The notes below the pieces were generated by a model. That model saw only the letters and a list, made by a program, of their open reading frames with translations. It made no database searches and was not told the origin of the DNA. From JAFGBM01 sp964610155 (GTDB lineage: Bacteria > Actinomycetota > Actinomycetes > Actinomycetales > Demequinaceae), in assembly GCA_964610155.1 (NCBI GenBank), contig CAZSUY010000001.1, positions 1-64,000 on the forward strand: a stretch of 64,000 nucleotides of DNA, given 5' to 3'. Position numbers and translations under genes: made by a program. Shown one piece after another: positions 31,911-41,115 of this stretch. Numbering within the stretch: position 1 is the first letter of the stretch; every line of letters starts with the position of its first letter.

Positions 31911-32705
31911 CTACCTGCCCCGCATGATGGCTAGGATCCTCAGGAACTCAAGGTAGAGCCATACGAGAGTCACGATGAGGCCGAAGGCGGCCGCCCACTC
32001 GTACTTCGCGGGAACCCCCTTCTCGACTCCGCGCTTGATCCCATCGAAGTCCATGATGAGGCTCATGGACGCCAGGATGATCGCGACGGCTCCGACGATG
32101 ACCCCGAGCGGAATGCCGGCGATCGTGACCTCCGAGCGCATGCCCCACCCGCCGATGTCCGTGAAGAGCATCATGCCGATATTGACGAGGCAGAAGATGC
32201 CGTATGAAACGAGCCCAATCATGAGCACTCGAGTGAAACCCTCGGTCACCCGGACGCGACCGGAACGGTACAGCCACAGGCAGACGCTGGCCGTGATGCC
32301 GGTCGCGAGGAGCGCCTGGAGGGCGATGCCCTGCATACCCTCCTGATCCTCGATGAGAGCGCTTATTCCACCGAGGAACACACCCTCCGCGACGGCGTAG
32401 GCGGCGATGAGGCCGGGATTGATCGACTTCCTGAAGATAATGATGAGGGCCAGTACGAAACCGACGATCAATCCCACCAAGAAGATCTCCGGAGCGATGA
32501 GCCACGTCACGGCGGCCGCGGCGAAGAGGGCGATGAGGAGGCCTGAGGTCTTCGCAACCGTGCCCTCGTAACTCATCCGTCCGGTATCGAATCCTGTGGC
32601 CGAAGGGGCGTTGTACGTCGCCTCAAGGGTTTCGGCACTTGGGGTCGTGGTCCCACGCTTTTGCGCGGCGAATACGGAGTTCTTCGTAAAATATGGATTG
32701 GCCAT
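31911..32705 (-). CDS. Bax inhibitor-1/YccA family membrane protein
   Basis: 264 residues from ATG 32705, preceded on the minus strand by GAAGGAG. After a 55-residue polar N-terminus starting MANPYFTKNSVFA, seven hydrophobic spans follow, with the family features GVFLGGISALIED, VTEGFTRVL and a C-terminal LVWLYLEFLRILAIM. It belongs to the actinobacterial group of the Bax inhibitor-1/TMBIM superfamily, proposed to be pH-sensitive calcium leak channels. Physiological role in this organism is unknown. tRNA-Leu lies 62 bp upstream. Confidence 0.88.
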   Translation of the reverse strand: MANPYFTKNSVFAAQKRGTTTPSAETLEATYNAPSATGFDTGRMSYEGTVAKTSGLLIALFAAAAVTWLIAPEIFLVGLIVGFVLALIIIFRKSINPGLIAAYAVAEGVFLGGISALIEDQEGMQGIALQALLATGITASVCLWLYRSGRVRVTEGFTRVLMIGLVSYGIFCLVNIGMMLFTDIGGWGMRSEVTIAGIPLGVIVGAVAIILASMSLIMDFDGIKRGVEKGVPAKYEWAAAFGLIVTLVWLYLEFLRILAIMRGR

Positions 32706-32767
32706 CCCAGGCTCCTTCGTCAGTAGAAACAACTCAGACAGCGTACCTTGCAAGAATCGATCCTTGG

Positions 32768-32841
32768 TGCCCCCGGCGGGAATCGAACCTGCACTTGACC
32801 GATTTTAAGTCGGCTGCCTCTACCGGTTGGGCTACGGGGGC
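32768..32841 (-). tRNA. tRNA-Leu (anticodon TAA), unusually short
   Basis: A 74-nt tRNA on the minus strand with acceptor GCCCCCG/CGGGGGC and discriminator A. The anticodon loop is CTTAAAA (anticodon TAA), the stem GCCGA/TCGGT, and the T-loop TTCGATT. The variable region is only 5 nt, whereas leucine tRNAs normally have a long extra arm. The D-stem appears to be 3 bp (GCC/GGC), a class II feature, and the T-stem has one A-C mismatch. Gene identity as tRNA is secure; leucine charging rests only on the anticodon. Confidence 0.8.
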
Positions 32842-32869
32842 CCTCGACGATTCTTCCAGGTTTCCCCGC

Positions 32870-33838
32870 CTAGCGGGAGGAACCGCCAGCCTCGGCGAGC
32901 GTCCAGGCGATCCCATCGAGGATGTCATGTTCGCTCGTGACCACCGTTTCCAGCGGAGTGCCCAGCCTCTCCGTCTCCCGGTGGACCCGAAGGATTACCT
33001 CACGCCACACAAGCGCACCCCCTCCTATGACGTCGATCCTTCCCAAGTGCATGAAACCGAGTGACGCCCGAGATGCCTGGGTACGGCCGAGCAGGTCCGT
33101 GGCGGCGGCACACACGTCGCCCGTGGAGATGATCGAACCGTCGATGATCTCCGGCCGATAAGACTCGAGCCCCAAGGCATGCGCCGCCACCGTCGTCACC
33201 GATCCCGCGAGGCCGACAAGGGTGCGGGTGCTCCCAAGCGGGACGTCCGCCGCGGCCAGATCCAGGGCGGCGTGGATGTCCTCCATCGCCGCGGCGACCT
33301 GCTCCTTGGTTGGGGGATCCGACTTCAGGTGCCGCTCCGTCATCCGTACGCATCCGATGTCAACGGAGCGCATCGACTCCGGGGCGTCCGATCCCATGAC
33401 CAACTCGGTCGAGCCCCCTCCGATGTCGACTACGAGGAAGGGGGAGGGATGGCCGGTGGCCAATGCCGCAGTCGCGCCTCTGAAGGCCAGGCGTGCCTCC
33501 TCCTCACCGGAGACGACCTCGGGGAGGATGTCCAGGCGCTCCTCAATCCCGTCGACGAAGGCCTGTCGATTCGACGCATCCCTCGTCGCGGAGGTAGCGA
33601 TGAACCTGGACGCCTCCACGCCGAGGCGTCGGCACGTCACCGCGTACTTGTCGGTCGTGTTGAATGCATTCTCGAGCGCCTCGTCCGAGAGGCTTCCAGT
33701 CCGGTCGACTCCCCGGCCGAGCCTCACGATGGTCATCTCCCTGACGACGTCGGTCAGGGTTCCCGCGTCGAGGTCGACATCGGCGATGAGGAGGCGGAGC
33801 GAATGCGTCCCACAGTCGAAGGCGGCGACCCGAGGCAT
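32870..33838 (-). CDS. ppx: Exopolyphosphatase / Ppx-GppA phosphatase
   Basis: 322 residues. The actin-like ASKHA fold begins AAFDCGTHSLRLLIAD (phosphate 1 loop). SATRDASNR, the catalytic SGEEEARLAFRGA, and the phosphate 2 loop VVDIGGGSTELV follow. It removes terminal phosphate from polyphosphate or pppGpp. Length and position next to DUF501, FtsB-like protein and enolase match the mycobacterial Ppx2 locus. Leaderless start: TACGCT on the minus strand six bases before ATG 33838. Confidence 0.93.
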   Translation of the reverse strand: MPRVAAFDCGTHSLRLLIADVDLDAGTLTDVVREMTIVRLGRGVDRTGSLSDEALENAFNTTDKYAVTCRRLGVEASRFIATSATRDASNRQAFVDGIEERLDILPEVVSGEEEARLAFRGATAALATGHPSPFLVVDIGGGSTELVMGSDAPESMRSVDIGCVRMTERHLKSDPPTKEQVAAAMEDIHAALDLAAADVPLGSTRTLVGLAGSVTTVAAHALGLESYRPEIIDGSIISTGDVCAAATDLLGRTQASRASLGFMHLGRIDVIGGGALVWREVILRVHRETERLGTPLETVVTSEHDILDGIAWTLAEAGGSSR

Positions 33839-33874
33839 GCGCCCAGCGTAATGGCGGGACGAGTGATAGCAAGA

Positions 33875-34369
33875 CTATGGTTGTGGAGCCGCGCAGGTGC
33901 ATCGGTCGATGCGCCATTCGGCGCGAATGGCCTCGAGGGTCTCGTCACCGAAGGGATTGACCCCGGGTCCCGCCGCAAGCGCATGCGCCACGAGCACGTG
34001 AAGACACTTGACCCTGTCCGGCATGCCCCCCGCGCTTATCCCCTCGATCTCGGCGACCTCACCGATGGCTCGCCTCGCCAGAAGGTAGGCCTCGTGGGCG
34101 GCCCGGTACCGCGCCGCGAGTGCCTCGTCGGTCCCGAGGCGCCCCTCCATGTCCCGCATGACCCCGGCGGCCTCGAGCCGTGACACGGCCGCAACCGCCC
34201 CCGGGTGGGTGAGGTAATAGAGGGTGGGGAATGGGGTTCCGTCCTCGAGGCGAGGGGTCGTCGTGACGACGACGGGGTTGCCGCACACGCACCGCGCGGT
34301 AACGGCGACCACGCCCCGCGGCTCCCGTCCCAGTTGGGTGGTTAGGACGGCGCGGTCGGCGTCCCTCAC
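33875..34369 (-). CDS. DUF501 family protein
   Basis: 164 residues from GTG 34369, which overlaps the stop of the upstream FtsB-like gene in a GTGA; a longer frame exists but adds non-conserved sequence. The family core is clear: DADRAVLTTQLGREPRGVVAV, CVCGNPVVV, PTLYYLTHP, and the C-terminal GISAGGMPDRVKCLHVLVAHALA with a late CTC motif. Function is unknown; the gene is nearly always placed between ftsB/divIC and ppx in Actinobacteria. Confidence 0.9.
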   Translation of the reverse strand: MRDADRAVLTTQLGREPRGVVAVTARCVCGNPVVVTTTPRLEDGTPFPTLYYLTHPGAVAAVSRLEAAGVMRDMEGRLGTDEALAARYRAAHEAYLLARRAIGEVAEIEGISAGGMPDRVKCLHVLVAHALAAGPGVNPFGDETLEAIRAEWRIDRCTCAAPQP

Positions 34370-34941
34370 GCCCCCCCAGGATTCTCGATCGAATCCCACA
34401 CGACGGAATACCACGGCACCCCGTCCCGGATGGCTGGGACGTCCGGCTGGGTCTCAGGCGGAACATCACCCGTCACCGTCTCCGGATCGACGACTCGGTA
34501 GGGAGTCTCCCCCGGCACCACATACGACAACCGTTCCCGAGCTTGAGCTATGACGTAGGCGGGATCGTCCCATCGGGCGAGCTCCGCCTCAAGATCGGCC
34601 ACCTCGGTCCGGGCGAACTCCGCCTCCGCGCGAAGTTCGGAGAGCCTGTCCCGCTGACGGGTGTAGGCCCGGAGAGAGGGAAGGACGACGGCGAGCGCCA
34701 TGACCAGGACCAGGATGAGGACGACGACGCGCCAGGAGGCCGTCGCACGACCGGTCGATCCTCCCCTCATCCGGGTGAGGGGCTGCGCCCTGCCCAGGGG
34801 CGAAGGAGAGGAAGACGGGGGCTTGGGCGGTGGGGGCTCACTGGATCTAGGAGACACGGGAACAGCCGTCGAGCGGGTCACGCGCCGGGGAGAAGTCCGA
34901 CGCGGTGCGCTGGGACGAATCGGGGCGTTCACGCCCTCCAT
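34366..34941 (-). CDS. Septum formation initiator, FtsB/DivIC family
   Basis: 191 residues. A 65-residue basic, proline-rich cytoplasmic N-terminus is followed by one span (VVVLILVLVMALAVVLPSL) and a coiled coil (RQRDRLSELRAEAEFARTEV...LEAELARWDD). The conserved DPAYVIAQARERLSYVVPGE segment comes next, then an extracytoplasmic tail. FtsB/DivIC acts with FtsL and FtsQ in activating septal peptidoglycan synthesis. The gene is translationally coupled to DUF501 and follows eno. Confidence 0.9.
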   Translation of the reverse strand: MEGVNAPIRPSAPRRTSPRRVTRSTAVPVSPRSSEPPPPKPPSSSPSPLGRAQPLTRMRGGSTGRATASWRVVVLILVLVMALAVVLPSLRAYTRQRDRLSELRAEAEFARTEVADLEAELARWDDPAYVIAQARERLSYVVPGETPYRVVDPETVTGDVPPETQPDVPAIRDGVPWYSVVWDSIENPGGA

Positions 34942-34960
34942 TGTCCCGACGCACCGCGTC

Positions 34961-34982
34961 GAAAACCGCTACCGAGGTAGCG
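34961..34982 (-). terminator. Intrinsic terminator after eno
   Basis: On the minus strand CGCTAC-CTCG-GTAGCG (34982-34967) forms a 6-bp stem with a tetraloop and is followed by GTTTTC. It lies 25 bp past the enolase stop and just inside the upstream region of the ftsB-like gene, so it would separate the two transcripts. Confidence 0.6.
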
Positions 34983-35006
34983 AGTCGGCTATTTAGGCCC
35001 GAGTAC

Positions 35007-36287
35007 TTAGGCCCCGAGCTTCGGGAACGCGGACCGGCCAGCGTAGACGGCGGCGGATTCGAGTTCCTCCTCGATGCGCATGAGTTGGTTGTACTTCGCG
35101 ATCCGCTCGCCGCGGGCTGGGGCGCCGGTCTTGAGTTGCCCCATGCCGTAAGCGACACTGAGGTCGGCGATCGAGGTGTCCTCGGTCTCGCCCGAGCGAT
35201 GGGAGACCATCGCCGTGAAACCGGCACGCGCCGCCATGGTCACGGCGTCGTTGGTCTCGGACACGGTGCCGATCTGGTTGAGCTTCACCAGTAGCGAGTT
35301 CGCCGACTTCTCGGCGATGCCCCGGGCGAGGCGGACGGGGTTGGTGACGAAGATGTCGTCCCCAACGATCTGGATGTTTCCACCCATCTGAGCGGTCATC
35401 GCCGCCCAGTTCTCCCAGTCCTGCTCATCCAGCGGGTCCTCGATGGAGATGAGGGGGTAGTCCTTCACGGCCTTCTTGTAGTACGTGATCATCTCTGCCG
35501 CGGTCTTGGTACCACCCTCGAACTGGTACGCGCCGTCCTTGTAGAACGCGGAGGCGGCCACATCGATTGCGAGCGAAACGTCGGCGCCCGGCTTGTATCC
35601 GGCCTTCTCGATCGCCGAGACGATCAGGTCGAGTGCCTCGCGGTTGCTGCCCAGGTTCGGGGCAAAGCCACCCTCGTCACCCAGACCCGTTGCGAGGCCC
35701 TTGGCCTTCAGGACGGACTTGAGGTTGTGGTACACCTCGGCGTTCCAGCGGATGGCCTCGCGAATGGTCGGGGCGCCGATGGGGGCGATCATGAACTCCT
35801 GGATGTCGACATTGGAGTCGGCATGGGTTCCGCCGTTGAGGATGTTCATCATCGGAACGGGGAGGATGTGGGCGTTGGAGCCGCCGAGGTACTTGTACAG
35901 CGGCAGGTCGGCGCTGTCGGCGGCGGCCTTCGCCACCGCAAGCGAGACGCCGAGGATGGCGTTCGCGCCGAACTTCTCCTTGTTGTCCGTGCCGTCCAAC
36001 TCGATCATCGTCTGGTCGACGAGCCTCTGGTCCGCGGCGTCAAGCCCGACGACCGCCGGGGCGAGCGAATCGATGACGGCGTCGACCGCCTTCAGGACAC
36101 CCTTGCCCAGGTAGCGGGCCTTGTCGCCGTCACGCAATTCGACGGCTTCGAAGATTCCGGTCGATGCGCCCGAGGGGATACCGGCGCGTGCGAACGTGCC
36201 GTCCTCGAGGGCGACCTCGACCTCAACTGTGGGGTTGCCGCGCGAATCTAAGATCTCACGCGCGCCGACGGCCTCGATGGCGGCCAT
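35007..36287 (-). CDS. eno: Enolase
   Basis: 426 residues from ATG 36287, preceded by CAAGGAGAAAC. Complete family features: N-terminal AREILDSRGNPTVEVEV, GASTGIFEAVELRDGD, the metal-binding acidic residues in DEGGFAPNL, SIEDPLDEQDW and QIVGDDIFVTN. The catalytic lysine motif is LLVKLNQIGTVSETNDA, and the flexible loop SHRSGETEDT is also present. It converts 2-phosphoglycerate to phosphoenolpyruvate in glycolysis. Confidence 0.98.
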   Translation of the reverse strand: MAAIEAVGAREILDSRGNPTVEVEVALEDGTFARAGIPSGASTGIFEAVELRDGDKARYLGKGVLKAVDAVIDSLAPAVVGLDAADQRLVDQTMIELDGTDNKEKFGANAILGVSLAVAKAAADSADLPLYKYLGGSNAHILPVPMMNILNGGTHADSNVDIQEFMIAPIGAPTIREAIRWNAEVYHNLKSVLKAKGLATGLGDEGGFAPNLGSNREALDLIVSAIEKAGYKPGADVSLAIDVAASAFYKDGAYQFEGGTKTAAEMITYYKKAVKDYPLISIEDPLDEQDWENWAAMTAQMGGNIQIVGDDIFVTNPVRLARGIAEKSANSLLVKLNQIGTVSETNDAVTMAARAGFTAMVSHRSGETEDTSIADLSVAYGMGQLKTGAPARGERIAKYNQLMRIEEELESAAVYAGRSAFPKLGA

Positions 36288-36361
36288 GTTTCTCCTTGCA
36301 TTGTTGGGATGATCCGACGTAAGTCTAGTCTTCACAGCCCATGTCACGACGGCCAGAAGTC

Positions 36362-36985
36362 CTAGTCCGGCGAAGCCTCGGCCTCACGGAATGCCTCCTC
36401 ATACGCGCGTATGGCCGCACGCAGCTCGCCCTCGGCGTCGCGACCGTCCGCCTCTGCGCGAGCGACAACCTCCATGAGGCTCTTTCCCACCCCGACCCCT
36501 GCGGGATCGTGGACCTCTATCCCCGACCTCCTGGCTCGAGCGAGAACCTTCTGGGCCCGGGCAAGTGCCGGGAGATCGCCGGGGATGCCATCGAGCACCG
36601 AGGCGGTATCTCGCGACTCGACCTTGAGCCTCTCCCATTGCTCGTGGACCTCCCGCGCGTCCCGGGCGGTCGCGTCGCCAAACACGTGAGGGTGGCGGGC
36701 GATGAGCTTGTCGGCGATGAGGCCGGCGACCTCGTCAAGGTCGAAGGGGTCTGAGGGGTGTTCCTCCGCGACGCGGGCGTGAAAGACCACCTGGAGGAGC
36801 ACGTCACCGAGTTCCTCCCGTAGACCCCGGCGATCGCCCCCCTCTATCGCATCGACGAGCTCGTAGACCTCCTCGATCCCGTGCTTGGCCAAGGACTCGT
36901 GGGTCTGCTCGGCGTCCCACGGGCATCCACCCGGAGAACGGAGCCGATCCATCACCTCGACGAGGCGGTGGAGCCCATCAGCCAC
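36362..36985 (-). CDS. mazG: Nucleoside triphosphate pyrophosphohydrolase MazG
   Basis: GTG 36985 is chosen because it overlaps the upstream lipoprotein stop by 8 nt and places the conserved RLRSPGGCPWDAEQTH at the family-typical distance; ATG 37024 is a longer alternative. The helical MazG core has EEVYELVDAIEGGD and ELGDVLLQVVFHARVAEE, the E-x-x-E/E-x-x-D magnesium site, and the second repeat is partial. MazG hydrolyses non-canonical and excess NTPs and can lower ppGpp in E. coli. The order lipoprotein-mazG-eno is as in mycobacteria. Confidence 0.9.
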   Translation of the reverse strand: MADGLHRLVEVMDRLRSPGGCPWDAEQTHESLAKHGIEEVYELVDAIEGGDRRGLREELGDVLLQVVFHARVAEEHPSDPFDLDEVAGLIADKLIARHPHVFGDATARDAREVHEQWERLKVESRDTASVLDGIPGDLPALARAQKVLARARRSGIEVHDPAGVGVGKSLMEVVARAEADGRDAEGELRAAIRAYEEAFREAEASPD

Positions 36986-37601
36986 CAGAGATCCAATCCG
37001 GGCCGTCCATGGCAGAGAATCCATTTACTTCCTTGAAGACGATGAATTCCGCTGGTCCAAGTCCGGTCTGGTTCTCCTCTGTGTACTGGATGATCGCGCT
37101 GATGGATTCCGCAAAACTCGTCAGCGTGAACTCGCCGTACTTCGGGCTTGCGACGGTGTGGGCCTCCACATCCCTGGCGAGCTTGAAGAGCGCCTCGAGC
37201 CCCTCTCCGCTGGGCTCCTCCATGAGGAGGAAGATCGACATGACCACTCGAACGATCTCCTTGGCACCTGGAGATGGCTCGGCCCAGGGACCCTCCACAA
37301 ACGACACCCACAGATTCGCGGCCGACCTAACCTCGTCGTCGGTCATGCCAAGCTCATGCTGCTCGGCGGTTGCGACGACCTCGGGCCCAATTAGGAGAAG
37401 GGTCAGGTCCTCCCCAGCATCCACCCACGTGTGGAGGTCATCAAATCCCGTGCGGATCGCAGTGACGTCATCCTCGGTGATGACGCGGTCACGATATTCG
37501 GCCGCGACTCCCGGTTCCCCTTTTCCCGGGACCGCGCAACCGCCCATCACGAGAAGTGCGGTAGCCATCAAGGTGACGGAGCGTAGCGACGAAACGGTCA
37601 T
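36978..37601 (-). CDS. Lipoprotein, SurA-N/LpqU-position
   Basis: 207 residues with a lipoprotein signal: basic start, hydrophobic VTLMATALLVMGGC (lipobox VMGGC, Cys22). The mature part is acidic and helical with a SurA N-domain-like beginning (YRDRVITEDDVTAI). No PPIase domain is present. It sits between mfd and mazG, where actinobacteria usually have a small SurA-like lipoprotein. It has its own leaderless promoter within the mfd boundary (TAGGAT on the minus strand, six bases before ATG 37601). Confidence 0.75.
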   Translation of the reverse strand: MTVSSLRSVTLMATALLVMGGCAVPGKGEPGVAAEYRDRVITEDDVTAIRTGFDDLHTWVDAGEDLTLLLIGPEVVATAEQHELGMTDDEVRSAANLWVSFVEGPWAEPSPGAKEIVRVVMSIFLLMEEPSGEGLEALFKLARDVEAHTVASPKYGEFTLTSFAESISAIIQYTEENQTGLGPAEFIVFKEVNGFSAMDGPDWISGG

Positions 37602-37610
37602 GGCGTCATC

Positions 37611-40600
37611 CTAGTCACCGCCAATGGTGGCGATAACGGTTCGCACCCAGTCGAGGACCGAAGGCCCGTGAAGCCTCTCCCCTCCCGCCCTGCTCGTCGT
37701 CGGTGCCGGCACCAGGACCTGTCGGACGGCCGGTTTGACGATCGCCCCCGGGAAGACCCGTCGAAGCCGAAGGGCGGCGCTGTCGGCGAGGATGACGGGG
37801 AAGAACCGTACGTATCTACCCTGCGCGAAGGCCTCCTGAAACCCGTGGGCGCCCATCTCCAGGCGGAGTGTGGTGATGGAGAAGAGGTTCCGAACGACCT
37901 CGGGCAACTCGCCATAGCGGTCGATGAGTTCCGCCTCGACGGCCACGACGCCGTCCGCATCCTCTATCGCAGCGATCTTGCGGTAGGCCTCGAGTCGAAG
38001 CCTTTCGTGCTCGATATAGGTCGGCGGAATATGGGCATCGATCGGCAGATCGATTGTTACCGGAGGAACCTCCTCGGGCCCTCCTCCCCTGAACGACGCC
38101 ACCGCCTCCCCCACCATCCGCATGTACAGGTCGAACCCGACCCCCTCGATGTGCCCGGATTGCTCGGCTCCGAGGAGATTCCCAGCGCCACGGATCTCCA
38201 GGTCCCGCATCGCGACGGCCGTCCCCGACCCCAGGTCGGTGTGGGCGGCGATGGTCTGTAGGCGATCGTGGGCCGTCTCCGTCATGGTCTGCTCTGGCGG
38301 GAACAGGAAGTAGGCATATGCCCGCTCCCTTCCCCGGCCGACCCTGCCCCTGAGTTGATGCAGCTGGCTGAGCCCGAACTTGTCAGCCCTTTCGACGATG
38401 AGGGTGTTGGCGTTCGGGATGTCGAGTCCCGACTCCACGATCGTGGTGCACACCAGGACGTCGTATCGCCGTTCGTAGTAGTCGACGATGACCTTCTCTA
38501 GCTGGTTCTCCGCCATCTGCCCATGCGCGATGCCGATCCTGGCCTCGGGTACCAAGTCAGCGAGCCGAGAGGCCGCCCGGTTGATGGTCGCGACGGCGTT
38601 GTGGATGAAGAAGACCTGACCGTCGCGGAGGAGCTCTCGCCTGATGGCCGCGACAATCTGGGCGTCCTCGTTCGGGCCCACATAGGTGAGAATGGGGAGC
38701 CGTTCCTCCGGCGGAGTCGCGAGCGTGGAGAGTTCTCGGATGCCTGTGACGGCCATCTCGAGGGTCCTCGGGATAGGGGTAGCCGACATCGCCAAGACGT
38801 CGACATTCGTCCGCATCGCCTTGAGGGTCTCCTTGTGCTCCACCCCGAACCGCTGCTCCTCGTCGATGACGACGAGTCCAAGACGCTTGAACCTCACCTG
38901 CCCCGTCAGCAGCCGGTGGGTCCCGATGACGATGTCGACCGTGCCATCGGCAATCCCCTCGATGACCTCCCGTGCCTCCTTGTCCGTCTGGAAGCGCGAG
39001 AGCGCCTCGATCCGGACGGGGAACTGGGCTAGCCTGCCGGCGAAGGTATCGGCGTGCTGCCGAACCAGGAGGGTCGTCGGCACGAGAACGGCGACCTGCA
39101 TGCCGTCCTGGACAGCCTTGAAAGCCGCCCTGACCGCAATCTCCGTCTTGCCAAATCCGACGTCCCCGCACACGAGGCGGTCCATCGGCACGGGCCGTTC
39201 CATGTCGGCCTTGACCTCGTCGATCGTCGCAAGCTGATCGGGGGTCTCCACGTACGGGAAGGACTCCTCGAGCTCGCGTTGCCAGGGGGTGTCCTCTCCG
39301 AAGGCGTGGCCCTCACTGGCCATCCGGGCGCTATAGAGCCGGATGAGCTCGGCGGCGATCTCACGGACGGCCTTACGGGCCCGCCCCTTCGTCCGCTCCC
39401 AGTCCGCGCCCCCCATCCTGCTAAGGGCCGGGGTCTCCCCTCCGACGTACTTGGTCACTCGGTCGAGGTGATCGGTCGGAACCGAAAGGCGATCCCCAGG
39501 CAGGCCCCGCCGCGAAGGGGCGTACTCGATGACGAGGTACTCCCTCTCGACGCCCCGGACGGTCCGACGAGCCATTTCGACGAACCGACCGATCCCGTGC
39601 TGTTCGTGGACAATGTGGTCCCCGGGTCGAAGTGAGAGGGGATCAACGGTCGTGCGCCGACGGGCAGGGGTCCGCCCGGCCTGTGAGATGGGAGCCGCCC
39701 GTCCCGTCAGGTCCGATTCGCTGAGAATGAGTAGGTGAGAGGAGGGCAGCGTCCAGCCTGCCCCGGAGACGTATGGGACGACCGAGACGACCGACTCGAC
39801 GGGCAGGTAGGTCTCTTGGACCCTCGCCGGAATTTCCTCCTCGGCGCATCGCTCCACGAGCCGCTCCGCGCTGCCCTGGCCGGCCGCGACCACCACCACG
39901 CGCCACCCCTCGACAAGCCTGGACTTCAGGTCCTTGAGCGCCCGGGTCGGCTGACCCCGATGCTCGTCCACACCACCGATCCCCGTGTCCGTCGCTCCGG
40001 TCGACCCGAAGGGACCGATGCCACCCCAGGGGAGCCCACGGGTAGTACCCAACACCCTAAGATCGTCGAGCCTCCGGAAGGCCCCTACCGAAAGGTCAAT
40101 GGGGGAGGCCGCCCCGGACGTCGCCGAGACCCACGCGGCCGCAAGGAACTCCGCCGCGGTCCGGGAGAGATCCTCCTCCCTCCTAGCAAGCCTCTCCGGC
40201 TCAACCTCGACGACCCTGGTCCCAACGGGGATCTCCTCTACGAGGGAGGTCAGGCCGTCCGCAAGCACGGGAAGGAGGCTCTCCATACCCTCGACGGCGA
40301 CTCCTGAGGCGACCAGTCCCAACAGGTCGGCGGCGGCTGGAATCGATGAGACGAGGGCGGCCGCTTTCGACCTCACGTCCTCCGTCATGAGGAGTTCCCG
40401 GCAGGCGGGGGCCCACAACAACTCGGTGTCGCCCAGCGACCGCTGATCGGCCACGCTGAACGATCTGATCGATTCCACCTCGTCACCCAGGAACTCGATC
40501 CGCACGGGATGCGGATCAACGGGGACGAAGACATCCACAATGCCTCCCCTGACGGCAAAATCGCCGCGGCTTTCCACCATGTCGACGCGAGAGTATCCGG

Positions 40601-41108
40601 AGTCCACAAGCGAGGCCGCGAGCGCCGTGAGGTCGAGCCGGTCACCAGGTCGGGCCGTGATGGGGACGAGCCCGGCGAGCCCGGTGACGAAGGGCTGGAT
40701 GATCGCCCTGATCGGGGCGACAACGACCAACAGTGGGGGCAGCCCCGATTCTTCCGCGGCGGCGGAGGGATGGACGAGTCGGCGAAGGGTAGAGATACGG
40801 CGGCAAACGGTGTCAACCCGGGGGGAGAGCCGTTCGTGGGGAAGCGTTTCCCAGGAGGGAAAGAGTCCGATTCGCCTGGGATCGATGTATGCCCCGAGAG
40901 CCTCCGCGAAGGCCTCCGATTCCCGTCCCGTAGCCGTGATGACCAGGGTGACCGGGGTGCCTGCGTCCGTGGCGCACGCCTGGGCGACTAGGGCGGGTGC
41001 CGAGGCCGTCTCGGCCACCACCCGCCCGGAGGCAGGGTCGAGGCCGTCGAGCACGGGGTCTACACGGAGGAGGTCAAGGATCGCTCGAAGGGGAGGCTCG
41101 GCGGGCAT
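37611..41108 (-). CDS. mfd: Transcription-repair coupling factor Mfd
   Basis: 1165 residues from ATG 41108; the upstream extension overlaps pth and is not conserved. Domains in order are: UvrB-homology region with LFPSWETLPHERLSP, the RNA-polymerase interaction domain (LRPGDHIVHEQHGIGRFVEM), and the helicase with Walker A GDVGFGKTEIAVRAA and DEEQRFG. The TRG region (HQLRGRVGRGRERAYAYF) and the C-terminal UvrA-binding inhibitory domain follow. Mfd displaces stalled RNA polymerase and recruits the UvrA excision machinery. Seven bases separate it from pth, so they are co-transcribed. Confidence 0.97.
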   Translation of the reverse strand: MPAEPPLRAILDLLRVDPVLDGLDPASGRVVAETASAPALVAQACATDAGTPVTLVITATGRESEAFAEALGAYIDPRRIGLFPSWETLPHERLSPRVDTVCRRISTLRRLVHPSAAAEESGLPPLLVVVAPIRAIIQPFVTGLAGLVPITARPGDRLDLTALAASLVDSGYSRVDMVESRGDFAVRGGIVDVFVPVDPHPVRIEFLGDEVESIRSFSVADQRSLGDTELLWAPACRELLMTEDVRSKAAALVSSIPAAADLLGLVASGVAVEGMESLLPVLADGLTSLVEEIPVGTRVVEVEPERLARREEDLSRTAAEFLAAAWVSATSGAASPIDLSVGAFRRLDDLRVLGTTRGLPWGGIGPFGSTGATDTGIGGVDEHRGQPTRALKDLKSRLVEGWRVVVVAAGQGSAERLVERCAEEEIPARVQETYLPVESVVSVVPYVSGAGWTLPSSHLLILSESDLTGRAAPISQAGRTPARRRTTVDPLSLRPGDHIVHEQHGIGRFVEMARRTVRGVEREYLVIEYAPSRRGLPGDRLSVPTDHLDRVTKYVGGETPALSRMGGADWERTKGRARKAVREIAAELIRLYSARMASEGHAFGEDTPWQRELEESFPYVETPDQLATIDEVKADMERPVPMDRLVCGDVGFGKTEIAVRAAFKAVQDGMQVAVLVPTTLLVRQHADTFAGRLAQFPVRIEALSRFQTDKEAREVIEGIADGTVDIVIGTHRLLTGQVRFKRLGLVVIDEEQRFGVEHKETLKAMRTNVDVLAMSATPIPRTLEMAVTGIRELSTLATPPEERLPILTYVGPNEDAQIVAAIRRELLRDGQVFFIHNAVATINRAASRLADLVPEARIGIAHGQMAENQLEKVIVDYYERRYDVLVCTTIVESGLDIPNANTLIVERADKFGLSQLHQLRGRVGRGRERAYAYFLFPPEQTMTETAHDRLQTIAAHTDLGSGTAVAMRDLEIRGAGNLLGAEQSGHIEGVGFDLYMRMVGEAVASFRGGGPEEVPPVTIDLPIDAHIPPTYIEHERLRLEAYRKIAAIEDADGVVAVEAELIDRYGELPEVVRNLFSITTLRLEMGAHGFQEAFAQGRYVRFFPVILADSAALRLRRVFPGAIVKPAVRQVLVPAPTTSRAGGERLHGPSVLDWVRTVIATIGGD

Positions 41109-41115
41109 GGCCCCG

